Program-made: the position numbers and the translations under genes | Source: Streptococcus suis S735 | GTDB lineage: Bacteria > Bacillota > Bacilli > Lactobacillales > Streptococcaceae | NCBI RefSeq assembly: GCF_000294495.1 | Contig: NC_018526.1 | Location: forward strand, 1,240,001 to 1,304,000 | Length of the DNA stretch: 64,000 bases | Reading direction: 5' to 3' | Shown: piece after piece, positions 34,506 to 44,702 of the stretch | Numbering within the stretch: the stretch's first letter is position 1 | How the letters are laid out: each line of letters begins with the position of its first letter | The notes under the pieces: model-generated | The model's database searches: none | Told to the model about the DNA's origin: nothing | Seen by the model: only the letters and a program-made list of their open reading frames with translations

Positions 34506-35232
34506 GACGTTCCCTCCATTCTATGACAGCTTGCGCATGGATATGCCCATCTACCACAATCTCATGCTGACTACCACCAGCTTCTGCCACCATACGCGAA
34601 CTCACCAAGCTAGTTGCCTCTACCTCTTTAAGATACTTGAGTTGTATTTTTTTAGGGACATGGCAGAGCAGAAAATCATAGCCCAGTGCTTCATACATCC
34701 ATTCCAAATACTTGCCATTATTGACATGCCCATTCATATCCAAGTCAAAATAGCGAACAGGAAATTCTTGGACAGATGGATTTTCCAAGAGCTGATACTT
34801 GGGAGCCCGAGGCAATTTCTTGACCTGCTCAGACTGATAAGGAGCAATCAAATCTTCTGGCACAGGCGCCACCTTGCGAGTTTCAAAATCAATCAGGACA
34901 AAATAGCAGAGAATGTCCAACAAAAGATTGCCTGCTGCATCGTAGATATAGAACATCCGATGACAGAAAAACTTGTTGTAGGCAACCGCTTCTGTCTTAA
35001 TGGTAATGGTTTCATTGTACTTAGGTAAACGTTGAATGGTCAGTTCATAATCTGTCACCACCCAAATCAAGCCAAATTCCTGAAAAACATAGAGGTCACT
35101 GCGACCCAGTTCTTCCGACTGCCGACCTGATACACCAAGACAGTAGGAAATAAAGTCAGGTAGTTTGATTTCTTGTTTGACATCCACCATATCAAAAGGA
35201 ATGGTGAACTCTTCTTGGTATGTTAGTCCCAT
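34492..35232 (-). CDS. Acyl-ACP thioesterase
   Basis: The 246-residue protein has the double hot-dog arrangement of bacterial acyl-ACP thioesterases: N-terminal YQEEFTIPFDMVD, the first hot-dog with LGRSDLYVFQEFGLIW, and a second with the conserved RYFDLDMNGHVNNGKYLEWM (Asp, Asn and His active-site residues). It releases fatty acids from acyl carrier protein. It follows hemW in the same direction, with a 210-base dispersed repeat in between. Confidence 0.87.
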   Translation of the reverse strand: MGLTYQEEFTIPFDMVDVKQEIKLPDFISYCLGVSGRQSEELGRSDLYVFQEFGLIWVVTDYELTIQRLPKYNETITIKTEAVAYNKFFCHRMFYIYDAAGNLLLDILCYFVLIDFETRKVAPVPEDLIAPYQSEQVKKLPRAPKYQLLENPSVQEFPVRYFDLDMNGHVNNGKYLEWMYEALGYDFLLCHVPKKIQLKYLKEVEATSLVSSRMVAEAGGSQHEIVVDGHIHAQAVIEWRERHVAG

Positions 35233-35257
35233 AATGTTGATCTTTCTAGTCTTAAAG

Positions 35258-35467
35258 TATAGTCTTTCAGTTCACGTCAACAGCTGCAGGTAGCTTCAAT
35301 AGTCCAGTGGACTATTGAAGGTTGGAAATCGTACTTACGATAGTAAGTAACATTCGTAGAGTACGGCAAAGTGAGTTCAAATACTTCAGTGGAGTGTTTG
35401 AAGTTGGAAATAAGGAAACGAAGTTTCTTCGCTCGTCGAAGTAATAAAAACAAACTGAATGACTATA
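35258..35467. repeat. Dispersed modular repeat, copy 4 (long form)
   Basis: It is bounded by TATAGTCTTTCAGTT and, in reverse, TATAGTCATTCAGTTTG. Inside are a hairpin CTTCAATAGTCCAGTGGACT, the linker GGTTGGAAATCG, GAGTACGGCAAAGTGAGTTC and CAGTGGAGTGTTTGAAG, all close to copy 1 at 5.35 kb. Its right end overlaps the stop codon of hemW. The variation is in the number and sequence of inner hairpins, giving a modular element. Confidence 0.8.
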
Positions 35468-36590
35468 TGAAACGCTCTGCAACTGTATCGCCCAGAAACA
35501 ATCCCTTTTTAGTCATCCGAAGCCAACAGTCTTCTTCTTGCAAGAGTCCTTCATTTTTCAAGTCTCTGACCACCTGACCGTAGCGGTCTTCAAAGGAGAT
35601 ACCAAACTTTTTCTCGAATCGCTCAATGGACACGCCAGTTTTTTTCCGTAGCCCTAAAAACATCTCTTCTTCCATCTGCTCGGTCTTGCTGAGAAATTCT
35701 TCGTGTAAGCGAGAATGGCCTTTTTCGCGGATGGACTTGAGGTAGTGCTGGATGGGGGCACGGTTGCGATAACGCATGCCGTCGATGTAGCCTGAAGCCC
35801 CTGCTCCCAATCCGTAATACTCGGAGTTGTCCCAGTACATGAGGTTGTGGTGGCTTTCAAAACCAGGCTTGGTGAAGTTGGAAATCTCGTAGTGTTCGAA
35901 GCCGTTTTTCTCCAACTCCTGAAGAATGTAGTCAAACATATCGGACTCCACATCTTCGTTGGGTAGATGAAGATTGCCGCGACGCTGGCGGTTCATGAAG
36001 ACCGTGTGATTCTCCAAAATCAAACTATACAAGCTCATGTGGGGAATATCTAGCTCCAAGGCCTTGGCGACATTGTCCACCACCTGCTCCATGGTCTGAC
36101 CAGGCAGGGCATAAATCAGGTCAATGGAAATGTTGTGGAAGCCCGCTTCCTTGAGGGCCGCAATGGTTTCATAAATCTGGGCCTGATTGTGGCTGCGACC
36201 AATTTTTTTCAACATACGGTCATCAAATGTTTGAACGCCAAGCGACACCCGATTGCACTTGGACTTTTTCAGAACTGCTATCTTATCCGCCGTCAAGTCA
36301 CCTGGATTGGCCTCGATAGTGAATTCTTCCAGCTGTGACAAGTCCAGCAAGTCCTCCAGATTGGTCAGGAGGTAGTCCAACTGTTCTGCCGATAGAGCCG
36401 ACGGTGTTCCGCCTCCGATGTAGAGGGTCTTGAGGGCTGGAAGGTCGTAAAACTTGACCTCTTCCATGAGGGCTACCAAATAGTCATCAACAGGCTGGTT
36501 CTTAATAAAAACCTTGGAAAAGTCACAGTAGTAACAAATCTGGGTACAAAATGGAATGTGGATATAGGCAGATGTCGGTCGTTTTTTCAT
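35463..36590 (-). CDS. hemW: Radical SAM heme chaperone HemW
   Basis: The 375-residue protein has the radical-SAM cysteine motif CTQICYYCDF near the N-terminus, the GGGTPS nucleotide-side motif, the IEANPGDLT segment and the HemW C-terminal domain (winged-helix-like). HemW is a heme chaperone often misnamed as coproporphyrinogen oxidase. The final codons run into the dispersed repeat, whose terminal TATAG supplies the TAG stop. It heads the operon containing the thioesterase, Nudix, HAD and DUF1461 genes. Confidence 0.9.
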   Translation of the reverse strand: MKKRPTSAYIHIPFCTQICYYCDFSKVFIKNQPVDDYLVALMEEVKFYDLPALKTLYIGGGTPSALSAEQLDYLLTNLEDLLDLSQLEEFTIEANPGDLTADKIAVLKKSKCNRVSLGVQTFDDRMLKKIGRSHNQAQIYETIAALKEAGFHNISIDLIYALPGQTMEQVVDNVAKALELDIPHMSLYSLILENHTVFMNRQRRGNLHLPNEDVESDMFDYILQELEKNGFEHYEISNFTKPGFESHHNLMYWDNSEYYGLGAGASGYIDGMRYRNRAPIQHYLKSIREKGHSRLHEEFLSKTEQMEEEMFLGLRKKTGVSIERFEKKFGISFEDRYGQVVRDLKNEGLLQEEDCWLRMTKKGLFLGDTVAERFI

Positions 36591-36702
36591 AAGAACTATT
36601 ATAGCACACTGTCTATAAAAATATTTTTTACAGCCATCACTTCCCCCTCAAAACAATGATATAATATAGTAAACTTACAAAATCTACAAAAGGGATTAAA
36701 TC

Positions 36703-37281
36703 ATGAACAAAGAACGATTCTATGATGTCATCAACGCTATCTTATCATTCTTATTCTGCCGCTGGCTCTTTATGACCTTTCTTTTTTACCAGTTCACGAC
36801 CATTTTCATGACAGTTGATTTTTGGCCGACACTTGCCGCAATCCTGTTAATGACCGGATTTTGCTTTACCCTATTTCGACTTGTCTATAAACCCCACATT
36901 TCGCGACTGACACTTTGGTTTTTCTACGCTTGCTACGGGCTTCTGCTAGTCTATCTTCTCTTTTTCAAAAGCATGGGCGTCAGAGGTGTCAACTAGAATC
37001 TCCTTAGCACTTTTTCACAAGACCTATTTCTCAATCCTACTATATTGGTTTTTAACCTCTTACTCTTTTTACCACTTGGGTTGCTTTTTTCATTTTCTTG
37101 GAAAAAACTTTCTCTCTTTGTAGGTGCTATTTTACTGGTTGAAGCCTGTCAATTCTTCTTTTCACTGGGCTTCTTTGACCTTGGCGACATCTTGCTTAAC
37201 ACTTCTGGCTTTGCCCTTGGAAACCTTTTGGGAAAATCCGCAATCGCTCAATCTTTTAAAAATAGAATACAGAAAAAATGA
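36703..37281 (+). pseudogene. VanZ-like membrane protein gene with an internal stop
   Basis: Two open stretches in the same frame, 36703-36993 and 36997-37281, are separated by one TAG at 36994-36996 (...GVRGVN*NLLSTF). Together they give about 192 codons with five hydrophobic helices. The second part has the VanZ core NLLLFLPLGLLFSFSW and the closing GDILLNTSGFALGNLLG. A single substitution would restore the frame. It is either a recent pseudogene or a base-call error. Confidence 0.75.
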
Positions 37282-37301
37282 CCCCGCAAGGTCATTTTTA
37301 G
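37273..37301 (+). terminator. Terminator after the VanZ-like gene
   Basis: AAAAATGACC pairs with GGTCATTTTT around six bases. It overlaps the end of the preceding frame. Confidence 0.8.
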
Positions 37302-37309
37302 TTTATTTA

Positions 37310-37410
37310 TACTCAATGAAAATCAAAAGTAGCCTAGGAAACGAAGCCGACGATAGAACTGAAGTTCATCTAGGCTCTTGACAACGGATAATTTTGATTT
37401 TCGAAGAGTA
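37310..37410. repeat. MITE-like repeat with TACTC...GAGTA ends
   Basis: A 101-base element with inverted ends TACTCAATGAAAATCAAAA and, reversed, TACTCTTCGAAAATCAAAA. The core, GTAGCCTAGGAAACGAAGCC to CATCTAGGCTC, forms a partial hairpin. Similar ends are common in streptococcal small mobile repeats. It is unrelated in sequence to the four TATAGTC-ended repeats. Confidence 0.7.
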
Positions 37411-37415
37411 TTAGC

Positions 37416-39683
37416 TTACTTAACTTCCAAATGCCAGATGTCTTCGTTGTACTGTTGAATAGTACGGTCTGACGAGAAGAAACCTGCTTTAGCGATGTTG
37501 ACGATGACTTTTTCCAACCAGCTGTCGCGATCTTCGTAGTCTGCTAACATCTGCTCTTTAGTCGAGATATAATCTTCCAAATCAAGCAGGGTCATGAAGT
37601 GGTCATTGTGCTTAAGGTTATCCTGCAAACGCCAGAGACGCTCATCGATCCCACCAGCATGACGAATGGTATCCGATGTAATAAAGTCAATCAATGGGCG
37701 AATGGCTTCACGTTCGTAGAAGGAATATGGATGGTAGGTCCCATTTGCATAGTGTTCGATAACTGTTTGGCTATCTTGACCAAAGATATAAATATTTTCA
37801 TCACCTACCAACTCATGAATTTCCACATTGGCCCCATCATCTGTACCGATGGTCAAGGCTCCGTTGAGCATGAATTTCATGTTACCTGTACCAGAAGCTT
37901 CTTTGGATGCAAGAGAAATTTGTTCTGAAATATCTGCCGCTGGAATAATATAACTTGCCTCGGTTACGTTATAGTTTTCAATCATAACGAGTTGCAAGTG
38001 TGGCGCCACGTCAGGATCATTTTTAATCACCTGTGACAATACCAAAATCAAATGAATGATGTCCTGTGCGGTTGTGTAAGCAGGTGCAGCCTTTCCACCA
38101 AAGAAAACTGTTAATGGGCGAGTAGGGATGTTGCCTGCTTTAATATCCAGATACTTATGGATAACATAAAGAACATTCATCTGCTGACGCTTGTACTCGT
38201 GCATGCGCTTGATTTGTACATCAAAGATGGATTCTGGATTAACATGAACACCTTGTGTCTTGGCAATATGGCGCTGCAATTTGCGTTTATTATGCTGCTT
38301 TGTCTTTTCCAACCAAGATTTCAATTCCTTATCATTTTTGTAATCCAACAGCTTTTCGAGCTCACTTGCATCGTGATGGTAGCCATGTCCAAGTAGGCCG
38401 TCCAGGTAGCTTGCCAAACTTGGATTAGCATGCATGAGCCAACGACGGAAGGTAATCCCATTTGTCTTATTATTGAATTTTTCAGGATATAGCTCATAGA
38501 AAGCTTTCAACTCTGAAGTTTTCAAAATCTCTGTATGAAGTGCCGCCACCCCATTGATGGAATAACCATAATGAATATCCATGTGTGCCATGTGAACACG
38601 GCCATGTTCATCGATGATATTGACAGCAGGATCATCCTTCACTTCTTTGGCACGACGATCCAATTCTACGATGAACGGTACCAAGTGCGGAACCACATAG
38701 TTCAGAAAATCAAGCGGCCATTTTTCCAGCGCCTCTGACAAGATGGTATGGTTGGTATAAGCAGTCATTTTCTTAACAATTTCAACTGCCTCATCAAACG
38801 AAATACCACGGAGCTCCAAAAGGCGAATCAATTCTGGAATAACAAGTGATGGGTGAGTATCGTTGATTTGAACAACGGCATAATCAGGTAGGTCATGTAA
38901 GTTTGATCCCTTAGCAACCGCTTCGTCAATCAATAGTTGCGCAGCGTTAGACACCATGAAATATTGCTGGAAGATGCGGAGAACTTTTCCTTCATCGGTC
39001 GAATCATCTGGATAGAGGAAGAGGGTCAAGTTTCGGAAAATATCTTCCTTATCAAATTCTATTCCGTCATAAATGATATTGTCATCAACTGAACCAAGGT
39101 CAAACAAGCGAAGTCGATTCTTGCGTTCCATTTTATAACCAGGTACATCGATGTCATACAACTTAGATGTCAAGGTAAAGTTAGCAAATGGCACCTGATA
39201 AGAAATCGGTGACTCTGTTAACCATGAACGTGGTGTAATCCACTCGTTTGGCACAGCAGACTGCTGATGGTATTCAAATAATTGTCTAAACAGTCCAAAG
39301 TGATAATTCAAGCCGACCCCATCACCGTTAAGACCTAGACTAGCAATTGAATCAAGGAAGCAGGCAGCCAAGCGCCCCAAACCTCCATTACCAAGAGACG
39401 GTTCAAGCTCCATGTCTTCAATAGCAATCAAATCCTTACCAGCTGCCACCAACTGGCTTTTAACCTCATCATAAAGACCAAGGTTGATTAAATTATTAGA
39501 CAAGAGCTTACCAATTAAGAACTCTGCTGAAATATAGTAGACCTTTTTCTTTTGGTCATTTGTATACTTAGCTTCACTCTGCTGTTTTGCAAAAGCAAGC
39601 AAGGCGTAATAGAGTTCTTGGTCTGTACAATCTTCAATGCGTTTGGCATACATAGACTGAACAAAATTTTGTAAATTAATCAT
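37416..39683 (-). CDS. Alpha-glucan (maltodextrin/glycogen) phosphorylase
   Basis: The 755-residue enzyme releases glucose-1-phosphate from alpha-1,4-glucans. It has the family's [18 protein letters not shown], the active-site [15 protein letters not shown], the NDTHPS motif and the pyridoxal-phosphate lysine in [13 protein letters not shown]. It is near the length of streptococcal MalP, but no malM or malR is adjacent, so I leave out a symbol. The upstream cre box suggests CcpA control. Confidence 0.93.
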   Translation of the reverse strand: MINLQNFVQSMYAKRIEDCTDQELYYALLAFAKQQSEAKYTNDQKKKVYYISAEFLIGKLLSNNLINLGLYDEVKSQLVAAGKDLIAIEDMELEPSLGNGGLGRLAACFLDSIASLGLNGDGVGLNYHFGLFRQLFEYHQQSAVPNEWITPRSWLTESPISYQVPFANFTLTSKLYDIDVPGYKMERKNRLRLFDLGSVDDNIIYDGIEFDKEDIFRNLTLFLYPDDSTDEGKVLRIFQQYFMVSNAAQLLIDEAVAKGSNLHDLPDYAVVQINDTHPSLVIPELIRLLELRGISFDEAVEIVKKMTAYTNHTILSEALEKWPLDFLNYVVPHLVPFIVELDRRAKEVKDDPAVNIIDEHGRVHMAHMDIHYGYSINGVAALHTEILKTSELKAFYELYPEKFNNKTNGITFRRWLMHANPSLASYLDGLLGHGYHHDASELEKLLDYKNDKELKSWLEKTKQHNKRKLQRHIAKTQGVHVNPESIFDVQIKRMHEYKRQQMNVLYVIHKYLDIKAGNIPTRPLTVFFGGKAAPAYTTAQDIIHLILVLSQVIKNDPDVAPHLQLVMIENYNVTEASYIIPAADISEQISLASKEASGTGNMKFMLNGALTIGTDDGANVEIHELVGDENIYIFGQDSQTVIEHYANGTYHPYSFYEREAIRPLIDFITSDTIRHAGGIDERLWRLQDNLKHNDHFMTLLDLEDYISTKEQMLADYEDRDSWLEKVIVNIAKAGFFSSDRTIQQYNEDIWHLEVK

Positions 39684-39738
39684 GAGGGCTCTCCTAGATA
39701 TATTAATGTAATCATTCAGAAAGGTTTCGCTTTACCTT

Positions 39739-39782
39739 TGTAAACGTTTTCTTAATTATACCCTATTTATAAAAAAAGACAA
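39739..39782 (-). promoter_or_regulatory. Promoter and cre box of the phosphorylase gene
   Basis: The minus strand has TTGTCT (39777-39782), a 16-base spacer, and TATAAT (39755-39760). Just downstream, on the plus strand, TGTAAACGTTTTCT (39739-39752) matches the cre consensus TGWAANCGNTNWCA at all but the last base. Confidence 0.75.
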
Positions 39783-39857
39783 GCCAACTTCCGTACAAAT
39801 AGAAATTAGTTCGTCTTTTAAACGATTGCAGGTTACTACAATCAGAATTATTCTTAA

Positions 39858-40571
39858 TTATTCTGCAATCAGAGTTTCCAAACCAACTTTCATCATATCC
39901 GTGAAAGTATTTTGACGCTCTTCTGCTGTGGTGTCTTCCTCTGGATTAACCAAGCTATCTGAAATCGTCATAATGGCAAGCGTTTGAACGCCAAACTTAG
40001 CACCTAGGTAATAAAGTGCAGCTGCTTCCATTTCTACAGCCTTGACACCTAGTTGACCTAATTCTAAGTTGCGACTAAACAATTTTGGAGAATAGAAACT
40101 ATCTGATGATAAAACATTGCCAACATGCGTTGTCATGTTGAGTTCTTTGGCGATATGATAAGCCTTATCTAAAAGATCAAAATCAGCGATTTGTGGCAAA
40201 TCGTACTCTGGCCAGTCAATATTGATCATACGAGAGTTGGTCGCAGCTGCCTGAGCCAAGACCAATTCACGGACATGGACATCCTCATTCAAAGAACCTG
40301 CTGTTCCCACACGAATTAGTTTTTTCACACCATATTCGTTAATCAATTCATGAGCATAGATAGATATGGATGGTATTCCCATACCTGTTCCCATGACAGA
40401 GACACGATGACCCTTGTAGGTACCTGTGTAGCCGAACATATTGCGAACTTCGTTGAAGCAAACGGCATCTTCAAGGAAGTTTTCAGCGATAAATTTAGCA
40501 CGAAGCGGATCACCAGGAAGCAAAATCTTATCAGCGATTTCGCCTGGTTTTGCGGAAATATGGATAGACAT
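39858..40571 (-). CDS. deoD: Purine nucleoside phosphorylase, DeoD type
   Basis: The 237-residue trimeric or hexameric enzyme cleaves purine nucleosides with phosphate in salvage. It has [20 protein letters not shown] at the N-terminus, [19 protein letters not shown], and the [11 protein letters not shown] active-site motif, followed by ISDSL. It is the last gene of a run with deoB, an ArsC-like gene and punA, 32 bases after punA. Confidence 0.95.
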   Translation of the reverse strand: MSIHISAKPGEIADKILLPGDPLRAKFIAENFLEDAVCFNEVRNMFGYTGTYKGHRVSVMGTGMGIPSISIYAHELINEYGVKKLIRVGTAGSLNEDVHVRELVLAQAAATNSRMINIDWPEYDLPQIADFDLLDKAYHIAKELNMTTHVGNVLSSDSFYSPKLFSRNLELGQLGVKAVEMEAAALYYLGAKFGVQTLAIMTISDSLVNPEEDTTAEERQNTFTDMMKVGLETLIAE

Positions 40572-40603
40572 GTAATGTACCTCTTTGTTCTATTTTCGAA
40601 TAC

Positions 40604-41413
40604 TTACAACTCAGCCAAGATAGCCTTCACCAAGCCCTTGAAGTTGCCCTTGATTTGCTCGGTTACTTCTACAACTTCTTCGTGATTAAGTTCAGATTGG
40701 AAACCAGCCGCAAAGTTTGTGATAGCAGAAATACCCAAGACTTTCATGCCTGAGTGAGCTGCCACGATAACTTCTGGTACTGTTGACATACCGACTGCGT
40801 GGGCCCCCATGGTCTTGAAGGCCAAGATTTCAGCAGGTGTTTCATAGGTAGGGCCTGTCACACCGAGGTAGACACCATCGTCCAACTTGATACCCAATTT
40901 TTCCGCAACGGCATGGGCTTTTTCACGGTATTCTTTAGTGTAGGCATTGGACATATCTGGGAAACGTGGACCAAATTCTTCCAAGTTTTCGCCAATCAAT
41001 GGATTTTGGCCAGTCATGTTGATGTGGTCTGTAATGGCCATAAGGGTACCTGGACCGTAGCCAATACCACCTGCGGCATTAGTAACAATCACTCCTTCAC
41101 AACCAAGAGCTTTCATGACACGGACTGGGAAAGTCACGACTTCCATCGGATTTCCTTCGTAGAAATGGAAACGACCTTGAAGAGCTAAGACCTTACGTCC
41201 TGCCAAATCACCGTAAACCAACTTACCAGCATGACCAACAACTGTTGATTTACCCCAGTTTGGAATATCTGCATAGTCGATGACAATAGCATTTTCAACT
41301 TCTTGGGCCAATTCACCCAAGCCAGAACCCAAAATCAAACCGAATTCAGGTTTTACCAAACCTTTTTCTTCCAAGAACGTTTTTGTTTCATTGATTTTTG
41401 CAAGTAAACTCAT
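40604..41413 (-). CDS. punA: Purine nucleoside phosphorylase I (inosine-guanosine type)
   Basis: The 269-residue enzyme is the PNP-I/MTAP-type family member, specific for inosine and guanosine. It shows LILGSGLGELAQEV, GHAGKLVYG, GRFHFYEG, VTNAAGGIG, GPTYETPAE with the active-site residues, and the AHAVGMSTVPE substrate motif. It lies 11 bases after the ArsC-like gene. The neighbouring DeoD handles adenosine as well, so the two share purine salvage. Confidence 0.94.
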   Translation of the reverse strand: MSLLAKINETKTFLEEKGLVKPEFGLILGSGLGELAQEVENAIVIDYADIPNWGKSTVVGHAGKLVYGDLAGRKVLALQGRFHFYEGNPMEVVTFPVRVMKALGCEGVIVTNAAGGIGYGPGTLMAITDHINMTGQNPLIGENLEEFGPRFPDMSNAYTKEYREKAHAVAEKLGIKLDDGVYLGVTGPTYETPAEILAFKTMGAHAVGMSTVPEVIVAAHSGMKVLGISAITNFAAGFQSELNHEEVVEVTEQIKGNFKGLVKAILAEL

Positions 41414-41424
41414 ATTTTCTCCTT

Positions 41425-41781
41425 TTATAAATAATCCGACCAGTCATATTCTGGCATTTTTTCTTTAATGATTTCAAGCGGACGACAGAGGAAGGCTGTC
41501 TGCTCTCGCTCGATAATGGGGCGATTGAGAGTGGCAGGCTCTTTAACTAAACGCTCAAAGATTTCTTCTTCTGACAAGGCTAGTCGTTCTTCTTCCTTCA
41601 ATCGAATAACTGCTGAAGGTTGACTGCCCATTTTTTCCAAGAGAGCTGTCAATTCAGTTCCCCTTAATGGTGTTTCCAAATAATTAACCCACTTGACTTC
41701 CATATCCTGGCTGGACAGCAATATTCTTAATTTTTTACACTTGCTACAGTTAGGATTGTAATAGACCGTTAGCTTCTCCAT
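41425..41781 (-). CDS. ArsC/Spx-family thioredoxin-fold protein
   Basis: The 118-residue protein has the ArsC-like fold with CSKC near the N-terminus (YYNPNCSKCKKLR), LNRPIIER with the conserved Arg, and a C-terminal FLCRPLEII. It resembles the ArsC-like reductases found inside the deo/punA operons of streptococci rather than a true arsenate reductase, and no other ars genes are near. It overlaps the deoB stop by a single base, so it is coupled to deoB. The substrate is unknown. Confidence 0.82.
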   Translation of the reverse strand: MEKLTVYYNPNCSKCKKLRILLSSQDMEVKWVNYLETPLRGTELTALLEKMGSQPSAVIRLKEEERLALSEEEIFERLVKEPATLNRPIIEREQTAFLCRPLEIIKEKMPEYDWSDYL

Positions 41782-42992
41782 TAAACCAATTGTGACAAGA
41801 AGCTTTCGCCAATCATGGCTGTGTCCACTCCGAAGTTTTCCGCAACGGTTGCTGAAATGTCCGCAAAATGGCCTACTGGCAAAACACCGCTACCTTTGAA
41901 AGCCTTGCTGTATGCTAAGAGTGGCACATATTCGCGTGTGTGATCTGTTCCAGCATAGGATGGATCATTGCCGTGGTCTGCAGTAATCAAGAGCAGGTCA
42001 TCTTCACGCATATTGTCAATAATCTCTGGAATACGTGCATCAAACTCTTGCAAACAATCGCGGTAGCCTTCGATATTGCGACGGTGACCATACACAGCAT
42101 CAAAGTCAACTAAGTTTGTGAAGGAGAAACCTTCCTCGAAGTCTGATAACTTCAGAGTATCAATCAACACATCGACACCGTGCATGTTGGACTTGGTGTG
42201 ACCCATATCATTTGTAATACCTGAACCATTGAAAATATCACTGATTTTACCAACTGAGTAAGTTGGTACACCCGCATCTGCCAGTTTGTTGAGTACTGTT
42301 GCCTCAAAAGGTGATACTGCATAGTCGTGACGGTTGGCAGTTCGTGAGAAATTGCCTGGCTCACCAACGTATGGACGGGCAATAATCCGACCAAGAAGAG
42401 CTGGGCGTTCAAGGGTAATGGAGCGAGCGTATTCACAGATACGATACAATTCATCCAGCGGAATAATGTCTTCGTGGGCTGCAATCTGAAGGACTGGGTC
42501 TGCGGAGGTATAGACAATTAACTCCCCAGTTTCCATTTGGCGAGGGCCAAAGTCATCAATGACAGCTGTACCTGAATACGGCTTGTTTGCTTCGCGGATG
42601 ATTTTACGACCTGAGAATTCTTCGATTTTTGTCAAAATCTCTTCAGGGAAACCATCCCAGAATGTATCAAATGGCTCAGTAATATTGAGACCCATAATTT
42701 CCCAGTGTCCAGTCATGGTATCCTTACCAAGCGATACTTCTTCCAACTTGGTCACGTAACCAGTTGGATGGCTTTCAGCAGGAACTGTCGCAAGCGCTGT
42801 ATCTCGAGGGATATTTCCAAGACCAATCTTGGTCATATTAGGCACCTCAAGCCCAGCTTTTTCAGAAATGTGGCCGAGAGTGTCAGATTCTGTATCTGCT
42901 ACACCCGCATTGAAAAATTTATCTGAGTCTGGTGCTGCGCCGATTCCGACAGAGTCCATAACTACCAAGTGAACACGTTTAAATTTAGGCAT
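41781..42992 (-). CDS. deoB: Phosphopentomutase
   Basis: The 403-residue enzyme interconverts ribose-1-phosphate and ribose-5-phosphate (and the deoxy forms). It belongs to the alkaline-phosphatase superfamily: [14 protein letters not shown] at the N-terminus with metal-binding Asp, KDTMTGHWE with the phosphorylated Thr, and the C-terminal metal motifs TADHGNDP and GTDHTREY. It channels sugar from the two nucleoside phosphorylases to RpiA and the pentose pathway. Confidence 0.95.
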   Translation of the reverse strand: MPKFKRVHLVVMDSVGIGAAPDSDKFFNAGVADTESDTLGHISEKAGLEVPNMTKIGLGNIPRDTALATVPAESHPTGYVTKLEEVSLGKDTMTGHWEIMGLNITEPFDTFWDGFPEEILTKIEEFSGRKIIREANKPYSGTAVIDDFGPRQMETGELIVYTSADPVLQIAAHEDIIPLDELYRICEYARSITLERPALLGRIIARPYVGEPGNFSRTANRHDYAVSPFEATVLNKLADAGVPTYSVGKISDIFNGSGITNDMGHTKSNMHGVDVLIDTLKLSDFEEGFSFTNLVDFDAVYGHRRNIEGYRDCLQEFDARIPEIIDNMREDDLLLITADHGNDPSYAGTDHTREYVPLLAYSKAFKGSGVLPVGHFADISATVAENFGVDTAMIGESFLSQLV

Positions 42993-43277
42993 AATTGTCT
43001 CCTTTATTTGATATAGTTAGATTCAACCAAAATCAGCGTCCAACCAAGTTGCTAGACTGGAAATTATCATCACCACACCTAAACATTTTAATGGGGTGCA
43101 ATACTTATACAGTCAAAGCTCTCGGCATCAAACTTCTTAACCATCAAAACTAGATACTGTTACTCGCTTCACTGCCTGCTGTTCAGCTATCGCTTTTTCA
43201 GTACCTATCATCTGACTGCTACGAGGTAAGGGGATAGATTTTTGAAGAGTCTAAACGTTCGTGTTTTCATTATACCA
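42993..43277 (-). other. Long leader between rpiA and deoB, unassigned
   Basis: About 285 bases separate the rpiA terminator from deoB. I see a weak -35-like TTGACT, no convincing -10 box, and no purine-riboswitch core. A 24-codon frame on the minus strand (MIGTEKAIAEQQAV...) lacks a ribosome-binding site. The contents are otherwise unexplained. An AAAGGAG site precedes the deoB start. Confidence 0.45.
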
Positions 43278-43317
43278 TAAAAACGCCTCTCATTGTACCA
43301 AAATGAGAAGCGTTTTC
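43278..43317 (-). terminator. Terminator of rpiA
   Basis: AAAACGCyTCTCATT and AATGAGAaGCGTTTT (43279-43316) form a long hairpin, followed on the minus strand by T-rich sequence, directly after the rpiA stop. Confidence 0.85.
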
Positions 43318-43320
43318 AAT

Positions 43321-43995
43321 TTATTTCTTTTCGATGATGTTCGGTCCTTCTGGTGTACCAACAATTACCTTGGAAATCAATCCAATAAAGAGACCGTGTT
43401 CTACAACACCGACGGTCCGATCCAATTCTTCCGCCAATGCATATGTGTCTTCTATTCTGCGCAAATCAAGGTCAATGATAAAGTTCTGCATATCCGTGAT
43501 ATGTTTTTTTCCATTACGCATACGAAAACTTGGACGATACCCTTTTTTCTCAAATAGTCGGAAAAGATTTTCCGCACCGTACTGCACGACTTCCACCGGC
43601 AACTTGAAGGCTCCTAGGGTTTGAACCATCTTAGACTCATCCACAATCCAGATGCAGTCCTTGCTATTGACTGCTACCACTTTCTCCATGAGAAGCGCTG
43701 CACCACCGCCTTTAATCCCATTGAAGTCACCATCAACCTCATCTGCTCCATCCACCGTCAAGTCCACATATTCGACTTCGTCGATATTTTTTAGGGGAAT
43801 CCCAAGGGACGCAGCGTGCTCAGCCGTGGCATGAGAGGTCGTTACGCCTGTTATCTGTAGCCCTTCTTCTGCAACCCGGCGGCCAATCTCCTGCACGAAA
43901 TAGTATGCCGTCGAACCAGTTCCCAGCCCAACAATCATCCCGTCCGTCACAAATTCCGCCGCCTTAATCCCAACCTGCTCTTTTAGGTTTATCAT
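43321..43995 (-). CDS. rpiA: Ribose-5-phosphate isomerase A
   Basis: The 224-residue enzyme interconverts ribose-5-phosphate and ribulose-5-phosphate. It has [15 protein letters not shown], the TTSHAT loop, [10 protein letters not shown] with catalytic Asp, and [15 protein letters not shown]. Length is typical. It is transcribed before deoB but has its own terminator, so the two may be partly uncoupled. Confidence 0.95.
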   Translation of the reverse strand: MINLKEQVGIKAAEFVTDGMIVGLGTGSTAYYFVQEIGRRVAEEGLQITGVTTSHATAEHAASLGIPLKNIDEVEYVDLTVDGADEVDGDFNGIKGGGAALLMEKVVAVNSKDCIWIVDESKMVQTLGAFKLPVEVVQYGAENLFRLFEKKGYRPSFRMRNGKKHITDMQNFIIDLDLRRIEDTYALAEELDRTVGVVEHGLFIGLISKVIVGTPEGPNIIEKK

Positions 43996-44148
43996 CTTTG
44001 TCTCCTTTGAAGTAAAACGAATACATATAGTATAGCATGGAGAGGGAGATGGGACAAGAGTGAGTTAGAAATTCAAAAAATAATGTCTTAAATCCTAAAA
44101 AATTTTTTTCATTTGTTCAAATATATTTGCTACTAACTTAGGGACGTA

Positions 44149-44179
44149 GGAAACCTTATGAGAAGTTAGCTGATGGGAC
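44149..44179. repeat. hsdS inverted repeat, N-terminal block (left copy)
   Basis: These 31 bases match, in inverse orientation, 46826-46856 of hsdS, encoding KPYEKLADGT. Recombination here would exchange the whole TRD1-to-end portion of hsdS. Confidence 0.8.
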
Positions 44180-44702
44180 AGTCCAAGAAATTGAAGTGCC
44201 TTATGATATACCAGAGAGCTGGGAGTGGGTGAGGTTGGGTGCTATTGTTACTGCTAAAGGTGGAAAAAGAATACCTAAAGGGTACAATCTGCAAGAAGAA
44301 GATAATGGTCATCCATATCTTCGAGTTACAGATATGAAAGATGGTACGATAAAACCAACTAATATAAAATTTGCTCCAGATAATGTATATACAATAATAA
44401 GAAATTACACTATTTCGAGTACTGATATATATGTCACGATAGCTGGAACTATTGGTGATGTTGGAATAGTTCCGGAAAATTTTAATAATGCTCTATTAAC
44501 CGAAAATGCCCTTAAACTGATGCTGACAGAAAGTATCAATAAAATGTTTTTGGCTCATCTCTTGAAGTCTCCATTAGTTCAAAAACAATTCAAAGAAGTT
44601 TATAATCAAGTTGCTCAGCCTAAACTGTCCATTCGTAGCACAAACTCAACAATTATCCCTCTCCCACCCCTAGCCGAACAAAAACGAATTGTTGCCCAAA
44701 TT

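Noticed and set aside
41425..41781. True arsenate reductase
   Set aside because: No other arsenic-resistance genes are near, and the gene is embedded in the nucleoside operon as in other streptococci.
42993..43277. Purine riboswitch before deoB
   Set aside because: I looked for the three-way junction core and the paired loops and found none.
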